The notes below the pieces were generated by a model. That model was not told where the DNA came from, ran no database searches, and saw only the letters and a list, made by a program, of their open reading frames with translations. DNA of 64,000 nt, taken from NCBI GenBank assembly GCA_002715465.1, contig PAYY01000035.1, positions 44,281 to 108,280 of the forward strand. The letters run 5' to 3'. Shown here one piece after another: positions 1 to 9,240 of this stretch (position 1 is the stretch's first letter; each line of letters begins with the position of its first letter). This stretch comes from Fidelibacterota bacterium. GTDB taxonomy: Bacteria; Marinisomatota; Marinisomatia; Marinisomatales; S15-B10. The position numbers and the translations under genes are program-made.

Positions 1-297
1 CTTCTTTATTATTTCCTCTTTAATATTTTTTGCTTCTTTCACATACTTAAAAAATTTATCGTTGCCTGTGAAATTTGAAACATTTTCTATATCTGTAGAA
101 TCAAAAACAAAATTTCCAATACTCGCAAAACATTGTTCAAGGTCACGTTCTAATTGATGAATCTCAAGTTTCACCTTACCAACCTTAGTCAATTCTTCTG
201 TTTTTGAAGCAGCAACTTTACCAAGTTCTTCAGCCTTCTCAGCCGCAACACTTCCTACTTCTTTAATATTTTTTTTTATATTATCCCAAACAGGCAT
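1..297 (-). CDS. Partial helical protein of unknown function (C-terminus beyond window)
   Basis: This is an open frame of 99 codons running off the left edge, so only the N-terminal part is visible. It starts at an ATG preceded by a clear AGGAGG Shine-Dalgarno five bases upstream. The protein begins MPVWDNIKKNIKEVGSVAAE and is lysine/glutamate/alanine rich, predicted helical, without a signal peptide. The stretch around residues 39-60 (VGKVKLEIHQLERDLEQCF) resembles short bacterial proteins that pair such a helix with a C-terminal zinc ribbon, but that part lies outside the window. No function can be given. It could equally be a YtxH-like or late-embryogenesis-like helical protein. Confidence 0.7.
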   Translation of the reverse strand, partial: MPVWDNIKKNIKEVGSVAAEKAEELGKVAASKTEELTKVGKVKLEIHQLERDLEQCFASIGNFVFDSTDIENVSNFTGNDKFFKYVKEAKNIKEEIIKK

Positions 298-348
298 TTT
301 TTCCTCCTATTGTATAATTAATTGGACATAAAGTGTATTCAATAAACA

Positions 349-519
349 TCATTTACCCCATCTCTCATTAGCCCAATGAGCAAAATAAAAGATAGTTACA
401 CCACCCACAAGAGATTGAACTTCAAGTATTAAGTTCCTATCACGTACTCCCAAATAGAGGCCTGAGAGAACTGATAATAGTGCCATAACTTGCAGTGATC
501 GAAATAACAGATATTTCAC
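349..519 (-). CDS. Small membrane protein, 56 aa, unknown function
   Basis: A 57-codon frame from GTG to TGA lies between gatB and the left-edge gene. The product starts MKYLLFRSLQVMALLSVLSG and contains two hydrophobic segments, about residues 3-24 and 35-50, separated by a short charged loop (GVRDRN), ending in NERWGK. It is therefore probably a two-helix inner-membrane protein. It resembles small uncharacterised membrane proteins found in many Gram-negative genomes. The Shine-Dalgarno is weak, and an ATG at residue 12 is an alternative start but would cut the first helix. It follows gatB by 35 bases on the same strand and may be cotranscribed with it. Confidence 0.5.
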   Translation of the reverse strand: MKYLLFRSLQVMALLSVLSGLYLGVRDRNLILEVQSLVGGVTIFYFAHWANERWGK

Positions 520-554
520 AGTTTACACATCTACAATATTTTATTCTATAAAAT

Positions 555-2015
555 CTATTTGCTAGCTTCCAAAGCTGAAATTAGAACATCTTTTAATATT
601 TTAGGATCTGACTTCCCTTTAGTAACTTTCATTACTTCTCCCATAAAGAAACCAAATAAAGTTTTTTTGCCTGAACGGTAACGTTGTAATTCACCGGGAT
701 TTTCCTTTAATATTGTTAAAACAATTTTACCAAGAGATGTTTTATCAGAGACCTGAATCAATCCCTCCTGTTGAATAATTTCATCAGCTGTAAGAGCATT
801 TAAAAGCATTTTCCTTAGGACTTCTTTTCCAGTATGATTATTTATTTTCCCCATTTTGATAGATATCAAAAGGCCAGCAAACCTATCAGGAGTAACTCCA
901 AATGTGTCAATAGTTATATTTTCATCATTAATAATCCCTAAAACCTCCCCAAGAATCCATTTTGCCGCATGATCCGGACTAGCTCCTGCTCTAACTGATT
1001 TTTCATAATAATTAGATAGCTCATAATCTGAAGTCAAAATCAATGCATCTTCTAATCGAAGGTCATATTCTTTAACAAATCTTTCTTCTTTTTCAAAAGG
1101 AAGTTCGGAAATACTGGCCTTGGCTTCAATTAAATCACCATCACTAACCAACAATGGAACTAGATCAGGATCTGGGAAATAACGATAGTCATGTGCGTCC
1201 TCTTTAGTACGCATTATTTCAGCTCTCTGAGTAGTTTCATTCCAAAGTAAAGTAACTTGCTCCACTTGATCACCATTTTCCAAAATTTTTGCTTGACGAA
1301 TAATTTCATTAGATAATCCACGCTCTACTCCACGAAAAGAATTCATATTTTTCATTTCCGTTTTCGTACCTAATTGACTTTCACCTTTTGGACGAATTGA
1401 CACGTTAGCATCACATCTAAATTTCCCTTCCTCCAAATTACAGTCACAAATATCTAAATATTCAAGTATTTGTTTAAGTCGAACTAGATAAACCCTTGCT
1501 TCATAAGGGTTTTGTATTACCGGCTCAGTAACTATTTCTACTAATGGAACACCGCATCTGTTAAAGTCTACTTGAGTTCCATTGCCGCTTTTGGCGTGTA
1601 TAGATTTACCAGCATCTTCTTCAAGATGAATACGTGTAAGTTCAATATTTTTTACAAAACCATTTTTTCGAATAGTTACTTTTCCCCCTTGACAAATTGG
1701 TTCATCATATTGAGAAATTTGATAACCTTTAGTAAGGTCCGGATAAAAATAATTTTTTCGAGCAAATCGAGAAAACTTAGTAATATTACTTCCCAATGCA
1801 ATACCAAGTTTTAAAGCATATTTAATAGCTTCAGCATTCGCCACCGGCAAAGCCCCAGGTAGACCAAGGCATGTTGGACAGATATTACTATTTGGTTTTG
1901 AACCATACATGTTTTTACAACCACAAAACATTTTAGAATTTGTAGATAGTTGTGCATGCACCTCGAGACCAATAACTGGCTCCCATTTTTCAAAAACCGA
2001 GGTAAGATTGCTCAT
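555..2015 (-). CDS. gatB: Aspartyl/glutamyl-tRNA amidotransferase subunit B
   Basis: GatB is the amidotransferase and kinase subunit of the GatCAB complex, which converts Glu-tRNA(Gln) or Asp-tRNA(Asn) to the amidated form using ammonia delivered by GatA. The 486-residue length is normal. The sequence shows the family opening PVIGLEVHAQL at 13-23. The four zinc ligands are Cys31, Cys33, Cys46 and Cys49, followed by the LGLPGALPVAN segment. The catalytic cradle with HLEEDAGKS lies near residue 131, and a helical YqeY-like tail fills about 340-486. The ATG start fits the family. gatA and gatC are not adjacent, so the subunits are scattered. A short AT-only inverted repeat at 2018-2035 sits directly upstream of the start. 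Confidence 0.97.
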   Translation of the reverse strand: MSNLTSVFEKWEPVIGLEVHAQLSTNSKMFCGCKNMYGSKPNSNICPTCLGLPGALPVANAEAIKYALKLGIALGSNITKFSRFARKNYFYPDLTKGYQISQYDEPICQGGKVTIRKNGFVKNIELTRIHLEEDAGKSIHAKSGNGTQVDFNRCGVPLVEIVTEPVIQNPYEARVYLVRLKQILEYLDICDCNLEEGKFRCDANVSIRPKGESQLGTKTEMKNMNSFRGVERGLSNEIIRQAKILENGDQVEQVTLLWNETTQRAEIMRTKEDAHDYRYFPDPDLVPLLVSDGDLIEAKASISELPFEKEERFVKEYDLRLEDALILTSDYELSNYYEKSVRAGASPDHAAKWILGEVLGIINDENITIDTFGVTPDRFAGLLISIKMGKINNHTGKEVLRKMLLNALTADEIIQQEGLIQVSDKTSLGKIVLTILKENPGELQRYRSGKKTLFGFFMGEVMKVTKGKSDPKILKDVLISALEASK

Positions 2016-2072
2016 TGAATAAAACGGCTTTTATTAAATAAAGTTCTTCAAAAAAGAATGAAAGTTAAATTG

Positions 2073-4598
2073 TTAAAAAATCTCAAAATCACCTCTATCT
2101 CCTTGCCCATTACTTTGTCTATTCCGATTATAACGACTACGGTCTTCTATTTTACCAAATTTATACTCAAAGGAAAGAGTTATTGCCCTACTGAAAAAAT
2201 CTCTATTACTTACTTGGGACCAATTGTCTCCCCAAAGCTCAAAATGGAAACCAGTGAGATCAAAAGGATCGCCAACTCTAAGTGACAAATTAAGTTTTTC
2301 ATCAAACATTTTTTTCTTCATTGATAAAGCAGAGAAGGACATAGGGCCCATTTCCCCAATAGCTAATTTTTTAGCGGGCCTATAAAACATGAAAAACATA
2401 AGTTCTGTTGTAGAATTTATATTCCAAGTAAGATTAGTATTATATCTTTGACCTTTAGCAGTATTGTTGTAATCCTCACCATAAATATCAGTATTTATCT
2501 CATCCCAATAAATACTTCCACTAAACATAAGTCTAAATTTTCTTCCTAGGGATCCAATTAATGTATATTCCAATCCTTTACTTTGTTCCTCACTTATATT
2601 TTCATAAGTGGCAATAGAGATTCCACTATCAGTAAATTCTTTGTATCGTTGAATTTTATCTGTTGTATATCGATAATAAGGACCCGCAGTAATAGAAAAT
2701 CCTTTTGAAAAACGACCAATATTTACTTCATAAGAATCAATATATTCGGGCTTTAAAAAAGGATTTCCTCGTCTAATATTTTGCATGTCTTGACGAGTAG
2801 TAAAAGGATTTAGCTGTCTTGAACGTGGTCGATTTACCCTCTTTGAATAGCTAGCTTGAACTTGTAATAATTGAGGAGAGCCAGCTGATATTGAAATACT
2901 TGGAAAAAAACTATTATATGGATTTTCAAAAGTCTGATTCGTGTTGATTAGCTTTGAACTCATAGAAACATTCTCATAACGACCACCAATAGTTATACCT
3001 AGAATACCTAATGATGTAGAATATTGTAAATATGCAGCATTTATATTTTCATCATAAAGAAATCGATTAGAGAGACTATCGTCCTTTATCATTTCCTCTT
3101 TTATATCAAATATATAAGCTAATTGACTATCATCTCGATTACGAAATCGACTATTAAAACCAATTTCCATGATATTTCCATTTTGAAAAGGATGAACATA
3201 ATCAGTTTGAAAATCAAAGTTCAAATCTTGACCTTCATTTCCATTTTTTGCTCGATTTTCACTTACAACTTTCTCAAAGCCAGTCTGAGGAGTAGTCCAA
3301 TACTCACTTGACCCATCATTTTCACCTAAGGAATAACTAATCAATGACGTGAGTTTCTGTTTAGGATTTTTATATTTTTTGTCATAGCTAATATTTAAAT
3401 CATATCCTCCTCTATCAATCAAGCCATCTGTATCTCTATAGTATTCGGAATAAAAAAGCCCACTCTCATAACTGTTAGTAAGATCTCCATTAGTTCTATC
3501 ACCTCCATTAATTGTTGCGGAAAGAACCAAAGATTGCGTTGGATCAATAAAATATTCAAAACCTGTTTTCAAGAAAAGGTTTTCTCCATTCCTTTTTCCT
3601 TTATTGTATTGCTTTAAAATATTATTATATGAATCAAAATTATAAATTCGATAAGAATCGCCTGAGAACTCACGAACACTTTGCCTAATACCTACATTGG
3701 CAAAAGTATTGAAGGAAAGCGTTCGCCAATTAACTTGTCCTGAAACATTAGAACCACCTCTTGAATTAGCACTAGTATTAAGATTTCCATTAAATCCAGC
3801 AAATTTATTTTCTTTAAGAACTATATTAATAATCCCCGCCATACCTTCAGGATCATATTTAGCACCCGGGTTAGTCATTACTTCTATATCAGCAATATTT
3901 GCCGAAGGAATACTTTGTAATAAAGATTTTATATCACCTCCAGCAATAGTAGATGGCTTACCATCAATCATAATATTGACTTGAGAACTCCCCCTCAGAC
4001 TTACATTGTCATCCATATCGACTTCAACACCAGGGACCTGACGCAAAACATCAATCGCTGACCCACCTGTTGAAAGAGTATTTTTTTCAGCAGAAAAAAC
4101 TCTTTTTTGAGCTGTCTGTATGAACATTGGGCGTTCAGCCATTACATCAACCTCACCTAACTGTAATACTTTTTGAATAAGTGGTATTGTTTCCAAGTTA
4201 TGAGTGGTCACATTATCACCAAAAGGAATAAAAGTTAAAGGACCAATCTTTTTTGGAGCATAACCAATATATTCGATTACAATTAAATGTCGGCCTAAAG
4301 GAATCTCTTTAATATGAAATTCACCATTCTCCTTAGTTATACCACCCGTAACGATGGTGCCACCTCTCTCATTAATAACAGAGATAGAAGCATAAGGTAC
4401 TGGTTCACCTGAAGCAGAATCAACTACAGCTCCAAAAATGACCCCAATTTTTGGAGCATCCTTCATTTGAATTTGTTGACCTCCCCAGCGTCTACCACCA
4501 TTCCTTTGAGCTGATAAAACCGAGATAATTAAAACTAATAGGATAAAATATACTCTAAAGAATTTTAAAGATTTACTGTAGGAAAATTTATTAAACAT
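2073..4598 (-). CDS. TonB-dependent outer-membrane receptor with carboxypeptidase-regulatory-like domain
   Basis: This outer-membrane beta-barrel protein is probably a substrate receptor driven by TonB; the substrate is unknown. A signal peptide covers about residues 1-30. A carboxypeptidase-regulatory-like beta-sandwich follows at about 52-140 (GAVVDSASGEPVPYASISV). The plug domain lies at about 165-260 (GGSAIDVLRQVPGVEVDMDD). The rest is a barrel rich in alternating aromatic and polar strands, the last candidate strand being near TLSFEYKFGK, followed by an Arg/Asn-rich tail. Such receptors (OMP_b-brl_3 type) are frequent in Bacteroidota and relatives. There is no SusD-like partner next to it. 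The neighbouring ECF sigma operon lies directly upstream on the same strand, which makes regulation by that sigma factor possible but unproven. Confidence 0.9.
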   Translation of the reverse strand: MFNKFSYSKSLKFFRVYFILLVLIISVLSAQRNGGRRWGGQQIQMKDAPKIGVIFGAVVDSASGEPVPYASISVINERGGTIVTGGITKENGEFHIKEIPLGRHLIVIEYIGYAPKKIGPLTFIPFGDNVTTHNLETIPLIQKVLQLGEVDVMAERPMFIQTAQKRVFSAEKNTLSTGGSAIDVLRQVPGVEVDMDDNVSLRGSSQVNIMIDGKPSTIAGGDIKSLLQSIPSANIADIEVMTNPGAKYDPEGMAGIINIVLKENKFAGFNGNLNTSANSRGGSNVSGQVNWRTLSFNTFANVGIRQSVREFSGDSYRIYNFDSYNNILKQYNKGKRNGENLFLKTGFEYFIDPTQSLVLSATINGGDRTNGDLTNSYESGLFYSEYYRDTDGLIDRGGYDLNISYDKKYKNPKQKLTSLISYSLGENDGSSEYWTTPQTGFEKVVSENRAKNGNEGQDLNFDFQTDYVHPFQNGNIMEIGFNSRFRNRDDSQLAYIFDIKEEMIKDDSLSNRFLYDENINAAYLQYSTSLGILGITIGGRYENVSMSSKLINTNQTFENPYNSFFPSISISAGSPQLLQVQASYSKRVNRPRSRQLNPFTTRQDMQNIRRGNPFLKPEYIDSYEVNIGRFSKGFSITAGPYYRYTTDKIQRYKEFTDSGISIATYENISEEQSKGLEYTLIGSLGRKFRLMFSGSIYWDEINTDIYGEDYNNTAKGQRYNTNLTWNINSTTELMFFMFYRPAKKLAIGEMGPMSFSALSMKKKMFDEKLNLSLRVGDPFDLTGFHFELWGDNWSQVSNRDFFSRAITLSFEYKFGKIEDRSRYNRNRQSNGQGDRGDFEIF

Positions 4599-4697
4599 AA
4601 TATTTATCTTTCTTTGTCAAAATACGATAATAATCTAAAAATAATTATTAAAATCTTGTAATTATAATAATCTGCTTTTTTTAGAAAACCAGTGTCT

Positions 4698-5231
4698 TTA
4701 TCGTTGTTTTTTCATTTTCTTTTTGTCACGCATCTCTTTGTCCCGTCTATCAAACTTACCATAGCTTCCAATTTCACCCCTTTTTTTTAACCCTTGGCGA
4801 AGTTCTTCCTTAAACCAAATTTCAAACCCATAATATTTTGCCATTTGATCAGTTGAAAGAACTTGATCTAAACCTTCAAAAAACTTCTTTTTCTTTTCTT
4901 TTTTATCTTGCTCCAAATTAGAAATTTTAGTGACAATGTTTTCTAGCTCTTTTTCTGTAATACCATTTTTTTTACCTGTCAATTTTTTCATTTTAATTAA
5001 TAATTCTCTCTGTTTTACACTAATATTTTTAAGTTCTTTTTCTAAGGAATTGTACCTTGGAAAGAATCTACTTGCCTGCTCTTCTGACAATTCTAATATT
5101 TCAGTCATCTTCCACATTTTCATCATCTCTAGTCTTCCCTCAGGACTACCATATGATAACTTTTGACCTATTGCAGGATTAGCATTAATAATTGTTGTCA
5201 AAATAATTAATATAACTGAAGTTTTTTTCAT
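4698..5231 (-). CDS. Spy/CpxP-like periplasmic protein
   Basis: A 177-residue exported protein with a signal peptide at about 1-22 (cleavage near NPAIGQ). It is followed by a helical, Lys/Glu-rich body with the pattern LELSEEQASRFFPRYNSLEK, typical of Spy/CpxP/CnrR-like periplasmic helical-hairpin proteins that sense stress or metals or act as chaperones. A basic tail (KEMRDKKKMKKQR) ends the protein. Its ATG overlaps the stop of the membrane protein upstream by four bases, so it is translated from the same mRNA as the sigma factor. The role as a periplasmic sensor or modulator of the ECF system is inference from this context; no metal-binding cluster is obvious. Confidence 0.7.
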   Translation of the reverse strand: MKKTSVILIILTTIINANPAIGQKLSYGSPEGRLEMMKMWKMTEILELSEEQASRFFPRYNSLEKELKNISVKQRELLIKMKKLTGKKNGITEKELENIVTKISNLEQDKKEKKKKFFEGLDQVLSTDQMAKYYGFEIWFKEELRQGLKKRGEIGSYGKFDRRDKEMRDKKKMKKQR

Positions 5232-5635
5232 GATCTCTCCTCAAAAGAATTTATCTCTCTTCTTTCAAAATGTTCATATAGTGTAAAATCATCAATAAGC
5301 TCCCAACCTGATTCTATGAGGTCTATTTCATCAATAAGATAATCTATGGATGCAAAAACAAAATCTTCTTCTTCAAAAATAAAATCTGAATCAACTTCTC
5401 CACTCAAATCAATAATGATTTGTGACATATCATAATCATTAACATTTAGATTTTTCAAATAAAAACCTGATCCTATCGCAAATATAATCATGAATGCTGA
5501 AATGGAATTTATTAGATCTTGCCGCTTACGATTTCGAAAAATAACTTCATTTTTTAGATCAGATAAAAAGGAGTCAGGAATTCCTTGAGTCCAATTCATT
5601 CTTTTTAATTCTTTCAATCTTTTTTCTAATTTCAT
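5228..5635 (-). CDS. Single-pass acidic membrane protein, probable anti-sigma factor
   Basis: A 135-residue protein translationally coupled to the sigma factor upstream: the sigma stop TGA and this ATG share a base (TGATG). A basic cytoplasmic N-terminus of about 42 residues (KRLKELKRMNWTQGIPDSFL) precedes one transmembrane helix at about 43-60. A strongly acidic periplasmic part follows, with many Asp/Glu residues between about 75 and 115. This topology and position are those of anti-sigma factors, but no zinc-finger (HxxxCxxC) or FecR domain is present, so assignment rests on context alone. A TTG one codon upstream is an alternative start; the ATG is preferred. Confidence 0.6.
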   Translation of the reverse strand: MKLEKRLKELKRMNWTQGIPDSFLSDLKNEVIFRNRKRQDLINSISAFMIIFAIGSGFYLKNLNVNDYDMSQIIIDLSGEVDSDFIFEEEDFVFASIDYLIDEIDLIESGWELIDDFTLYEHFERREINSFEERS

Positions 5636-6153
5636 CAATCTTGAACTTTCTTCCTCAGATTTTTGATCGCATGATGATAATTAACCTTTGCACTATTTTC
5701 ACTAATGTTAAGAATTGCAGATACATCTTTAAATGGAAGCTCTTGAAAAATCCTTAAAGTAATAATCATTTTTTGCTTATTAGGGAGTGTATTAATTGCA
5801 TTCCACAATTCTGGGTCAATCTCACGAGGATTTTCCTCATCTTTTACTATAGCAAGTTCAGCTTGTTCTTCAAATGAAAACACCTTTCGAATCTTCAACT
5901 TTCTATGATAACTCTTAAAAACATTGATTGCAATCCGATAGAGCCACGTCGAAAATTTTGATTCAAATTTAAATTTTTTAATATACCGATAAACACGAAT
6001 GAAAGTTTCTTGACACAAATCATTAGCATCCATTCTATTCCCAGACAGTCGAATGAATAAATTGCATGTTTCTTGATAGTGTTTGTTAACAAGTTCATCA
6101 AATGCCTCTTTTTCCCCATTTTGAAACCTTTTTATTAGGTAGCTATCATTCAT
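5635..6153 (-). CDS. ECF-family RNA polymerase sigma factor
   Basis: A 172-residue sigma-70 family protein of the extracytoplasmic-function class. Region 2 covers about residues 8-75 and contains DANDLCQETFIRVYRYIKKF and STWLYRIAINVFKSYHRK, the core-binding and -10 recognition helices. Region 4 lies at about 110-165, with LPNKQKMIITLRIFQELPFK and a helix-turn-helix near VSAILNISENSAKVNYHHAI. It heads a three-gene operon with a membrane partner and a Spy-like periplasmic protein, so it is likely released from the membrane by an envelope signal. It is divergent from the helicase gene; the 119-base gap carries AT-rich sequence in which I could not fix a promoter with confidence. Confidence 0.93.
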   Translation of the reverse strand: MNDSYLIKRFQNGEKEAFDELVNKHYQETCNLFIRLSGNRMDANDLCQETFIRVYRYIKKFKFESKFSTWLYRIAINVFKSYHRKLKIRKVFSFEEQAELAIVKDEENPREIDPELWNAINTLPNKQKMIITLRIFQELPFKDVSAILNISENSAKVNYHHAIKNLRKKVQD

Positions 6154-6272
6154 AGAGTATTTCTATTTAGACTATTAATTTCCTAAAAAGGTTAATAAAA
6201 TTTTATCAAAAAAATTAAAATAAATTGTATAGAGACTTCTTTCTACTAATCATTCTAAGTAATTTTTAATTA

Positions 6273-8279
6273 ATGATTACACTGACATCTCAACAAAAAA
6301 AGGCTGTCTCTCATACTACATCACCGCTTATGATAATTGCAGGTGCCGGAACAGGCAAAACCTTTACACTTATTAAAAGAGTTGCATACCTAATAAATAA
6401 ATATCATGTAAAACCTTACCATATTTTACTAATCACCTATACAGAACGAGCGACTCAAGAAATGAAAGAAAAGATTGTTAAAGAAATTGGTCCTCTTGGT
6501 GAGAAAATACAAATTGGTACGTTTCACACTATTTGCTTTAACATAGTAAAAGAATTTGGAGATACATCATATAATCCACGAATATTAAATCAGAGTGAAG
6601 CAGTGTATTTATTGCTAGAAGCTTTCGATGAATTAGGTCCTTTCGAATCATCAGAGTTTGCACTCGACCCAGAAAAGGCCGTAATAAATAATTTCTTGCC
6701 TTTTTTCAACCGATGTGCCGATGAATTAATAAATCCTAATACTCTACTAATCCAAGAAGAAAACAAAGAAATTCTGGCCCAAATCAATGATTTGAAAAGA
6801 ATATTCATCCATTTCAATCAAATTAAAACAAAAAGGAATATTCTAGACTACGGTGATATGATTTTAAAAGCTCATCATTTACTTAGTTCTAGTAAAAAAG
6901 TTCTAAATATATGTCAGAATCGGTTTCGTCATATTATAGTTGATGAGTTTCAAGATAACAACCATGCATTAAATGAGGTCGTAAGTCTATTATCAGGAAA
7001 AAGAAAAAGTGTTACTGTTGTGGGTGATGATGATCAAGTTATATATAGTTTTCGTGGAGCTTCATCTTATAATATTGAAGTTTTCAAAAGAATGTACGGG
7101 ACAAACAAAAAATTTTCTAGTATACCTTTGGAAATTAATTTTCGTTCACATCAACAGATTTTAGACGTTGCCAATAATATAATTAAAGATAATAGTGAAA
7201 GACAATTAAAGACTCTTGTATCCCACGATAAAAAGGAAGGTTCTATACCTACCCTTTTTTGGGCTGAAAACAAAAACCATGCTGATATAATTATTGACCA
7301 AATTAGGAAATTAAATAGTAAAGATTATGAATACGAAGACATAGCTGTACTTTGCAGAACAAGAAATCAAGCCCGTGGATTATCAGAAAGTTTACTAGAG
7401 GCAAATATCCCAGTAAATGCTGATTTTCGAAAGTTTTTTGAAATTCCATTGATTAAATCAATAGTAGCATGGTGTCAAATAGTTGGAAATGGGAAATATC
7501 AAGATATTGCTCTATATCGTGTTATTCGAGAAACAGCTGGTAAAAGAGTTGCTTTTGACCTTTTCAATAAATTTGATATTCATGAAAAAGAAACGAGATT
7601 TGCTTTGTTGAACTCAATTAATGATGATTTACCCTCAATAGTAAAATGGTTAATCGAAATAATTCTATCAATTGATTATAAAAAAAAATATGCTGATGAA
7701 TTAGTTTGGGAAATCTCAGAAAAAACAGGCCTTCTTAAAAAACTAGTAAAAAGATATAATTACGATGATCAAGTTGCCCTATTGAATTTTGCATATTTAA
7801 TAAAATTAGCTAAAGATTTTACACGAGAGGAAAAAAAACATGGGTTGAAACGATTTAATAATTATCTTGAATTAATGATGGCTGATCGAGATTGGCCAGC
7901 TGAGTTACCTCCTCTTACGTTAAAAACCAACGCTGTTCAGATACAAACTATACATTCCGCTAAGGGTAGTGAATTTCCAGTTGTATTTATCCCATTTAAC
8001 CGTTCAGTAAGTTTTCCAATATCCTTTCGCCCTGACAAGTCAAAAAATTGTTTCCCAGATGAATGGCTGAACTATTGTGGTTATTCAAAACTGACAGATC
8101 GGGACCATCATTTTCAAGAAGAAAGAAGACTAATGTATGTTGCTATTACAAGAGCTAAAGAACGATTATTTCTATTAGCACCTTCAAAAGCAACTTCTCC
8201 ATTTATAAAAAAAATGGATAAATTACTTGTTGAAGAATATAATATGGAATCAGCAGAAAAATCTGGCCTTGGAAAATGA
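6273..8279 (+). CDS. UvrD/Rep/PcrA-type superfamily 1A DNA helicase
   Basis: An ATP-dependent 3'-5' DNA helicase of 668 residues. Walker A (AGAGTGKT) is at 23-30. Motif II (VDEFQD) is near 224-229. Motif III (GDDDQVIYSFRGA) is near 251-263. Motif V (QTIHSAKGSEFPVV) is near 560. Motif VI (MYVAITRAKERL) is near 625-636. There is no nuclease domain on this polypeptide. Its stop overlaps the start of a PD-(D/E)XK nuclease by four bases (ATGA), so the two probably form a helicase-nuclease complex in the manner of AddA/AddB, for double-strand break resection. The helicase is much shorter than AddA or RecB and closer in size to UvrD, so a general repair helicase is the alternative. Confidence 0.92.
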   Translation: MITLTSQQKKAVSHTTSPLMIIAGAGTGKTFTLIKRVAYLINKYHVKPYHILLITYTERATQEMKEKIVKEIGPLGEKIQIGTFHTICFNIVKEFGDTSYNPRILNQSEAVYLLLEAFDELGPFESSEFALDPEKAVINNFLPFFNRCADELINPNTLLIQEENKEILAQINDLKRIFIHFNQIKTKRNILDYGDMILKAHHLLSSSKKVLNICQNRFRHIIVDEFQDNNHALNEVVSLLSGKRKSVTVVGDDDQVIYSFRGASSYNIEVFKRMYGTNKKFSSIPLEINFRSHQQILDVANNIIKDNSERQLKTLVSHDKKEGSIPTLFWAENKNHADIIIDQIRKLNSKDYEYEDIAVLCRTRNQARGLSESLLEANIPVNADFRKFFEIPLIKSIVAWCQIVGNGKYQDIALYRVIRETAGKRVAFDLFNKFDIHEKETRFALLNSINDDLPSIVKWLIEIILSIDYKKKYADELVWEISEKTGLLKKLVKRYNYDDQVALLNFAYLIKLAKDFTREEKKHGLKRFNNYLELMMADRDWPAELPPLTLKTNAVQIQTIHSAKGSEFPVVFIPFNRSVSFPISFRPDKSKNCFPDEWLNYCGYSKLTDRDHHFQEERRLMYVAITRAKERLFLLAPSKATSPFIKKMDKLLVEEYNMESAEKSGLGK

Positions 8280-9202
8280 ATCTTCGTAACAAATATCAAG
8301 AAAAACTTCAAAGGGCTATTGCACAAAATGATTTCTCAAATGCAATAATTTTTGTTAAAGCACTTGATATAATTAATAGAATCAGTATTGGAGAATCAGT
8401 AGAATTAGGTAATAAAGAATGGGAATTAACCCTCAAAAATGACTTAGAAGAAGATTTTATCCCTGATATAAATAAAAGGCTTTCACTTTCAGCTAGCTCA
8501 ATAGAGACTTATATCCAATGCCCATTAAAATATAGGTTTCAACAAATTGATAAAATACCACCAAAACCAAATAACCCTACATTAATTTTTGGAAGTATAA
8601 TCCATAAAGTTTTGGAGAATTTCCATGAAACCAAAGGAGAATTAAGTGAACAAAAAATGATTGACATTCTAAATAAAGAGTGGGAGTCAGTCGAATTTGA
8701 ATACTCTATTAGGAAAAAAAAGTTTAAAGAACAAGCTGTAGAGATTCTGAAAAGATATGTTGAAATCTGCAGTAAAGATAAACCTGACGTACTAGCAACG
8801 GAATATGAATTTGTTTTTGATATAGATGATGTAAGGATTAGAGGGAAAATAGATAGAATAGATAACGGAACTTCCGGAAAAAAGGTTGTCGATTACAAAA
8901 CAAGTAAGAAGTCTTCATCGGCAAAAGACAGTATACAGCTAGCAATTTACTGCATTTTTTTACAGGAACATGACAAAGGCTCACTAAAAGGTATTCCAGA
9001 GAGCGCGACCCTTTATTTCCTTCGAGATAAAAAACAACCAAAATATAGTCATTCTTTCACAAAGCCTGAGCTCGTTATGATCCAAAATAAAATTAAGGAA
9101 GTGGCACAAAATATACGTGCATCCTACTTTGAACCAATAACAGGCGTACATTGTGAATGGTGTGATTATAAAAACCTTGCATGTCCAGCTTGGGAATCAT
9201 GA
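8276..9202 (+). CDS. PD-(D/E)XK nuclease with Fe-S cluster motif (AddB/RecB-C-terminal/Cas4-like)
   Basis: A 308-residue stand-alone nuclease of the PDDEXK_1 family. The active-site pattern is complete: His110 (GSIIHKVLE), Asp193 within GKIDRID, and Asp206 with Lys208 in VVDYKTSK. Four cysteines (Cys82 in the SASSIETYIQCPLKYRF segment, and Cys293, Cys296 and Cys303 near the C-terminus) have the one-plus-three spacing that binds a 4Fe-4S cluster in AddB and Cas4. The first 70 residues are a helical extension without a recognisable domain. Four-base overlap with the helicase gene indicates coupled translation and a shared complex. There are no CRISPR repeats or cas genes nearby, so a Cas4 role is unlikely. 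Confidence 0.88.
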   Translation: MNLRNKYQEKLQRAIAQNDFSNAIIFVKALDIINRISIGESVELGNKEWELTLKNDLEEDFIPDINKRLSLSASSIETYIQCPLKYRFQQIDKIPPKPNNPTLIFGSIIHKVLENFHETKGELSEQKMIDILNKEWESVEFEYSIRKKKFKEQAVEILKRYVEICSKDKPDVLATEYEFVFDIDDVRIRGKIDRIDNGTSGKKVVDYKTSKKSSSAKDSIQLAIYCIFLQEHDKGSLKGIPESATLYFLRDKKQPKYSHSFTKPELVMIQNKIKEVAQNIRASYFEPITGVHCEWCDYKNLACPAWES

Positions 9203-9240
9203 ACTTAAATATTAAATAATTTTTTTAGGAGGCATTAATT

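Noticed and set aside
2018..2035. AATAAAA/TTTTATT stem upstream of gatB
   Set aside because: Only A-T pairs, no T-run after it, and it lies three bases from the start codon; too weak to call.
8276..9202. Cas4 interpretation of the Fe-S nuclease
   Set aside because: No repeats or cas genes are nearby, and the gene is coupled to a UvrD-type helicase, which favours a recombination role.
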